Shown one piece after another: positions 6,280-9,037 of a DNA stretch of 9,037 nucleotides. The first letter of the stretch is position 1; every line of letters starts with the position of its first letter. The notes beneath the pieces are model-generated. The model was not told where the DNA came from and did no database searches. It saw nothing but the letters and a program-made list of their open reading frames with translations. The stretch covers positions 1 through 9,037 of the forward strand of contig VAYJ01000084.1 in assembly GCA_005888465.1 (NCBI GenBank), written 5' to 3'. Source of the stretch: Actinomycetota bacterium. GTDB lineage: Bacteria; Actinomycetota; UBA4738. Made by a program: the position numbers and the translations under genes.

Positions 6280-7491
6280 CTATTTCACGGTCACGCTCTT
6301 GGCGAGGTTGCGGGGCTTGTCGGGGTCGTGGCCGCGGAGGAGGGCCAGGTAGTAGCCGAGGACCTGGCCGGGAACGGCGTTGACGATGGCGGTGGCGGGG
6401 CCAAGGTCGGCGACGGCGATGTGATAGTCGAAGGCCTCGTGGGGCTCGGGCGAGACGCCGATCAGCATGGCGCCCCGCGCCTTCACCTGCATGGCGCCCG
6501 CGAGGATGTCGTCATGGGTCTCGTCGCGGGGAGCGAGGACGAGGCACGGCGTGCCCGGTTCGATCAGCGCGATGACGCCGTGCTTGAGCTCGCCGCCCGC
6601 GAAGCCTTCGGCGTGGACGTAGCTCACCTCCTTCACCTTCAAGGCCGTCTCGAGCGCCAGGGGGTAGCTCGGGCCGCGCCCGATGACGAAGAGATGGTCG
6701 CGCGTAGAGATCTCGTCGGCGATGCGGCGGATCAGATCGCGCCGGTCGCCAGCGAGGAGCCGCTCGATCTCGTCGGCGGCGTTAATGATGCACGCGCATC
6801 CCACGTCGCCTTGTCGCGCCAGCTCATAGGCGGTCAGCATCAAGATGGCGAGCTTCGCCGCGAAGGTCTTAGTCGAGAGGACGCAGCGCTCGGGACCGGC
6901 CATGAGCGGCACGGCGTGATCCGCGAAGCGCCACAGCGTGGAGCCCTCGACGTTCACGACGGCGGCGATCGAGGCACCACGCCCTCGGGCGGCACGGACC
7001 GCGTCGATCACGTCGATCGTCTCCCCGCTCTGGGAGAGGGCGACGACCAGCGATCCACGGGTCACGAAGTCCTGGAGGTACTGAAACTCCGATGCCGTCG
7101 CGAACGTCACGCGATGCTCCGCGATGCGGGCCAGGAGATACTGCTCGGCGAGCGCGGCGTGCCCTGCCGTCCCGCACCCGATGACGAAGACGTCGCGGGC
7201 CTGGCCGATCAGCGCGGCGAGCTGGCGCACATGGTGACGGGAGGTGGCGGCGATGCGGCGCAGGGTCGCCGGCTGCTCGTGGATCTCCTTGGTCATGTAG
7301 TCGGGATACCCGGCGAGCTCGGTGGCCGCGCGATCCCAGGGGATCTCGGCGATCTCCGGGGCGAGCTCGCAGCCGGTCTCGACGTCGAAAAGCCGGCCGG
7401 AGCCGCGTGTCACGAGCACGGACTGGCCGTCGTCGAGGAAGGTGACGCGGCGCGTGTGGTCGAGCAGCGCACTGTAGTCGGATGCGAGCAT
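6280..7491 (-). CDS. glmS: GlmS (glucosamine-6-phosphate synthase) lacking the glutaminase domain; likely a broken gene
   Basis: GlmS converts fructose-6-phosphate and glutamine to glucosamine-6-phosphate, the first step to UDP-GlcNAc for peptidoglycan and LPS. The ORF has 403 residues against about 610 for the full enzyme. The N-terminal Cys-nucleophile glutaminase domain is absent apart from its last ~60 residues (LASDYSALLDHTRRV at 2-16). Both SIS isomerase domains are present: GCGTAGH (105-111) and SQSGETID (153-160) in the first, and GRGPSYPLALE (271-281), ALKVKE (283-288), YVHAEGFAGGELKHG (291-305) in the second. The C-terminal signature DKPRNLAKSVTV is intact, with Lys for the usual final Glu. 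GlmS-like sequence (GIVGWGEGAT) continues about 10 codons before the ATG, then an in-frame stop and GAF sequence follow. The gene was therefore cut at about 7520 and did not evolve as an isomerase-only protein. A product could at best use ammonia. Confidence 0.8.
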   Translation of the reverse strand: MLASDYSALLDHTRRVTFLDDGQSVLVTRGSGRLFDVETGCELAPEIAEIPWDRAATELAGYPDYMTKEIHEQPATLRRIAATSRHHVRQLAALIGQARDVFVIGCGTAGHAALAEQYLLARIAEHRVTFATASEFQYLQDFVTRGSLVVALSQSGETIDVIDAVRAARGRGASIAAVVNVEGSTLWRFADHAVPLMAGPERCVLSTKTFAAKLAILMLTAYELARQGDVGCACIINAADEIERLLAGDRRDLIRRIADEISTRDHLFVIGRGPSYPLALETALKVKEVSYVHAEGFAGGELKHGVIALIEPGTPCLVLAPRDETHDDILAGAMQVKARGAMLIGVSPEPHEAFDYHIAVADLGPATAIVNAVPGQVLGYYLALLRGHDPDKPRNLAKSVTVK

Positions 7492-8477
7492 GGTAGCTCC
7501 CTCGCCCCAGCCGACGATGCCGGATCGATCTCGACGTCAGGGATGTGGGCAACCGCGCGCTCGAGGATCGCCCGACCTGTAAGAAGGGCCCGCGTAGGGG
7601 GCGCCGGGTATACGCGATGCGCCGCCTCGAGGGCTTCGAGGGTGAAGTTGTGCTGGGCGATCAGATGGATCAGCTCGCCGTCGAACCGAAAGAGCGAGCT
7701 GAAGAGACCGTCGCACAACTTCACGGCGCTTCTGACGATCGTGTCGAAGACCGGCTGGACGTCGGTCTGGGACTGACTAATGACCCGCAAGATTTCGCTC
7801 GTGGCGGTCTGCTGCTCGAGGGCTTCGGTAACTTGAGCATGAGCGTCAGTAAGGGCGAGGTTCTTTTCCTCCAGCTCCTTGAACAGGCGGACGTTCTCGA
7901 TGGCGATGACCGCCTGATCGGCGAAGATCTTCACGAGCCCGATCTGCTTGTCGAGAAACGGCTTAGACTCGCCCCGATCCACGGTGATGGCGCCGATGAC
8001 CTCGCCCTCACGGATCATCGGGACGGAGAGGGTGCTTCGGACGCTCGAGGCCCGCGCGGCCTCCGTCAGCTCGAACTCTGGATCGAGCAAGACGTCTGGG
8101 ATGTGAACGAGGGAACGCGTCTGGATGGCCCGCGCGGTGATGCTGCCCCGGCCCGGCGGACGTGGGAAGGCGCTCCGGAGCGCCTTCGCCCACGCTGCAT
8201 CGGTGTCGGCTTGGGCAACGCCGTTGGACCCGCCGGGAGCGTCGTCCGTGCTGGTCGGCTTCACACTGTGAATATTCGGTCCGCAAACGGTCGTTTTATC
8301 GGCCTGGAATCCCCCGGTCTCCCCGGCCCCAGGACAGTTCGGGATCGTGGACGAATAGAGGGTGCCAATCGGGTCCTTGTTAGGATTGAACACAGTCACG
8401 AAGTCGGTCACGACAAATCCGGCCTGATCACGCTCCCCTTGCCGGTGTCCGACGTCGCCAGCTGCTACGACCGTCAA
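7410..8477 (-). pseudogene. Fragment of a GAF-domain sensor protein, truncated on both sides
   Basis: Of the 355 codons, only the part from about 8171 down to 7518 has recognisable homology. It encodes the end of one GAF domain (FPRPPGRGSITARAI, LVHIPDV, SVPMIREGEVIGAITVDRGE, FADQAVIAIENVRLF), a coiled-coil linker (ELEEKNLALTDAHAQV, EQQTATSEILRVIS) and the first two-thirds of a second GAF domain (DVQPVFDTIVRSAVKLCDG, RFDGELIHLIAQHNF, HIPDVEIDP). This order is typical of multi-GAF histidine kinases and cyclases of environmental bacteria; any output domain is gone. After Pro319 the frame runs out of register through the start of the glmS remnant. The first ~100 codons (8477-8178) do not resemble a GAF domain and contain NPNKDPIGTLYSS and two cysteines; their origin is unknown. 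The only start is TTG 8477, without a good ribosome binding site. Likely non-functional. Confidence 0.7.
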
Positions 8478-8645
8478 TATCCCATCTGAAAGGGGCGCGG
8501 GCGCATTGGGTTGCGGTCGGTTTTCTCATTCCGATGTGGCGATCTCCAGTTGAGTCGAACCGACTGACCCGTTAGCCACATAGCTCACCTCCCGCGTTAC
8601 CTCCCCTGGCAGCGGCCATCTCCTCAGGTGTCGACCGGTCTGCGG
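8478..8645. other. Short gap between gene fragments
   Basis: No clear gene. On the minus strand a GGGAGGTGAG string (8593-8584) precedes ATG at 8581, opening only a 35-codon frame without recognisable motif. Another minus-strand frame ending at the TGA at 8526-8528 gives about 37 residues with a beta-like pattern (REVSYVANGSVGSTQLEIA). Either could be a relic; neither is called as a gene. Confidence 0.35.
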
Positions 8646-9037
8646 TCACCCCCTTCTTCGTCGCGTCCCATCATGAGCGCCCCGAAGCGCTCGACCTCCA
8701 TGACGCGATCGGAGGCTGGGAAACGAGGGTGTACGCCTCCACACGCCATACGCGCTGACACCGGTGATCCCGAAGGCGAGGAGGAGGAGCGTGGAGGGGG
8801 CAGGCACCGTCCCGGTCAGTGAAAACGCCGCATTGAAGGGGCCCTGGTGGGTGATGTCCGTGCCTATCCGTAGCCAATCCGGCGCAAGGTTGTCGTTGCG
8901 TGTCCAGCTCTGCAAGTCAGTAGCACCTGGTGGTTTGGGAGCCGATAGCCATAGAAAATTCCCGCTCGACAGCAACGCCTCCGGGCGGAAGAAGTAATGG
9001 TCCGCCGGCAGGTCGACCGGGACCGTGAAGGTCACAC
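8646..9037 (-). CDS. 3' end of a PEP-CTERM-type exported protein (5' end beyond the window)
   Basis: The frame is open to the right edge; GTG at 9035 is the first possible start inside the window, but the gene most likely continues outside. The visible 129 residues end in a PEP-CTERM-like sorting signal: VPAPST (77-82), a hydrophobic helix LLLLAFGITGVSAYGVW and RR (100-101). Such proteins are exported and processed by exosortase/EpsH systems in Gram-negative bacteria, often for surface or biofilm polysaccharide contexts. The motif reads PAP instead of PEP, and about 28 basic residues follow the Arg pair, where the family normally ends within a few residues. The tail suggests a lost original stop or frameshift. 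The part before the signal (residues 1-76) has no recognised domain. No exosortase gene lies in the window. Confidence 0.65.
   Translation of the reverse strand, partial: VTFTVPVDLPADHYFFRPEALLSSGNFLWLSAPKPPGATDLQSWTRNDNLAPDWLRIGTDITHQGPFNAAFSLTGTVPAPSTLLLLAFGITGVSAYGVWRRTPSFPSLRSRHGGRALRGAHDGTRRRRG

Noticed and set aside
6328..7776. 482-codon plus-strand frame
   Set aside because: Antisense to glmS and the GAF fragment, with shadow composition (rich in Gly, Asp, Glu, Arg, Val) and no motif.
7545..8489. 314-codon plus-strand frame
   Set aside because: Antisense to the GAF fragment; the minus-strand reading has clear GAF and linker motifs.
6008..8746. Short shared strings: CTCATTCCGATGT near 6008 and 8525, CACACGCCATAC near 6255 and 8740
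   Set aside because: Matches of 12-13 bases are close to what chance gives in 9 kb, and the sequence between them shows no similarity.
1..9037. CRISPR array, transposase or integrase
   Set aside because: No regularly spaced repeats and no frame with transposase or recombinase motifs were seen on either strand.

Overview
The window looks like chromosomal DNA of a GC-rich, probably Gram-negative soil or groundwater bacterium. A PEP-CTERM-type C-terminus (minus strand, right edge) and GAF domains of a type common in environmental phyla such as Rokubacteria/Methylomirabilota suggest this, but no phylogenetic marker is complete, so the taxon is a guess. Codons in the middle operon are strongly G/C-ending. 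The first ~600 bases look less GC-rich.

Left part (1-985): no convincing gene except a weak 69-codon ORF at 401-610. There are small hairpins near 7-23 and 89-102, and a string at about 737-762 that resembles a tRNA 3' end (T-arm, acceptor, CCA).

Centre (986-5703): one tight plus-strand operon of four genes. They are a very short LspA-like signal peptidase II; an Lgt-like prolipoprotein diacylglyceryl transferase whose start overlaps the lspA stop; a LamG/concanavalin-A-like protein with an N-terminal hydrophobic segment ending in a lone cysteine (Cys25); and an 874-residue protein of unknown N-terminal fold with two thioredoxin-like domains lacking the CXXC active site at its C-terminus. 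The order suggests a dedicated lipoprotein-maturation pair next to its own substrate, with the large protein as a partner. This is the most interesting part of the window. The functional link is inferred from gene order and motifs.

Junction (5704-6279): non-coding and rich in inverted repeats. It carries a 3' tRNA fragment (Tyr-like anticodon loop, perfect T-arm, CCA; no 5' half), a 10-bp perfect palindrome and further hairpins. The tRNA-3'-end-like strings at ~742-767 and ~5855-5880 match at 20 of 26 positions in direct orientation and bracket the operon, which could mean old attachment sites.

Right part (6280-9037, minus strand): a mosaic of gene fragments. GlmS lacks its glutaminase domain and keeps both SIS domains. 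It abuts, at about 7518, a GAF-linker-GAF fragment of a sensor protein whose own 5' side switches at about 8170 to unrelated sequence. Beyond a small gap is the 3' end of a PEP-CTERM protein gene that runs off the window. This is either a decayed, rearranged region or an assembly chimera; read mapping would tell.
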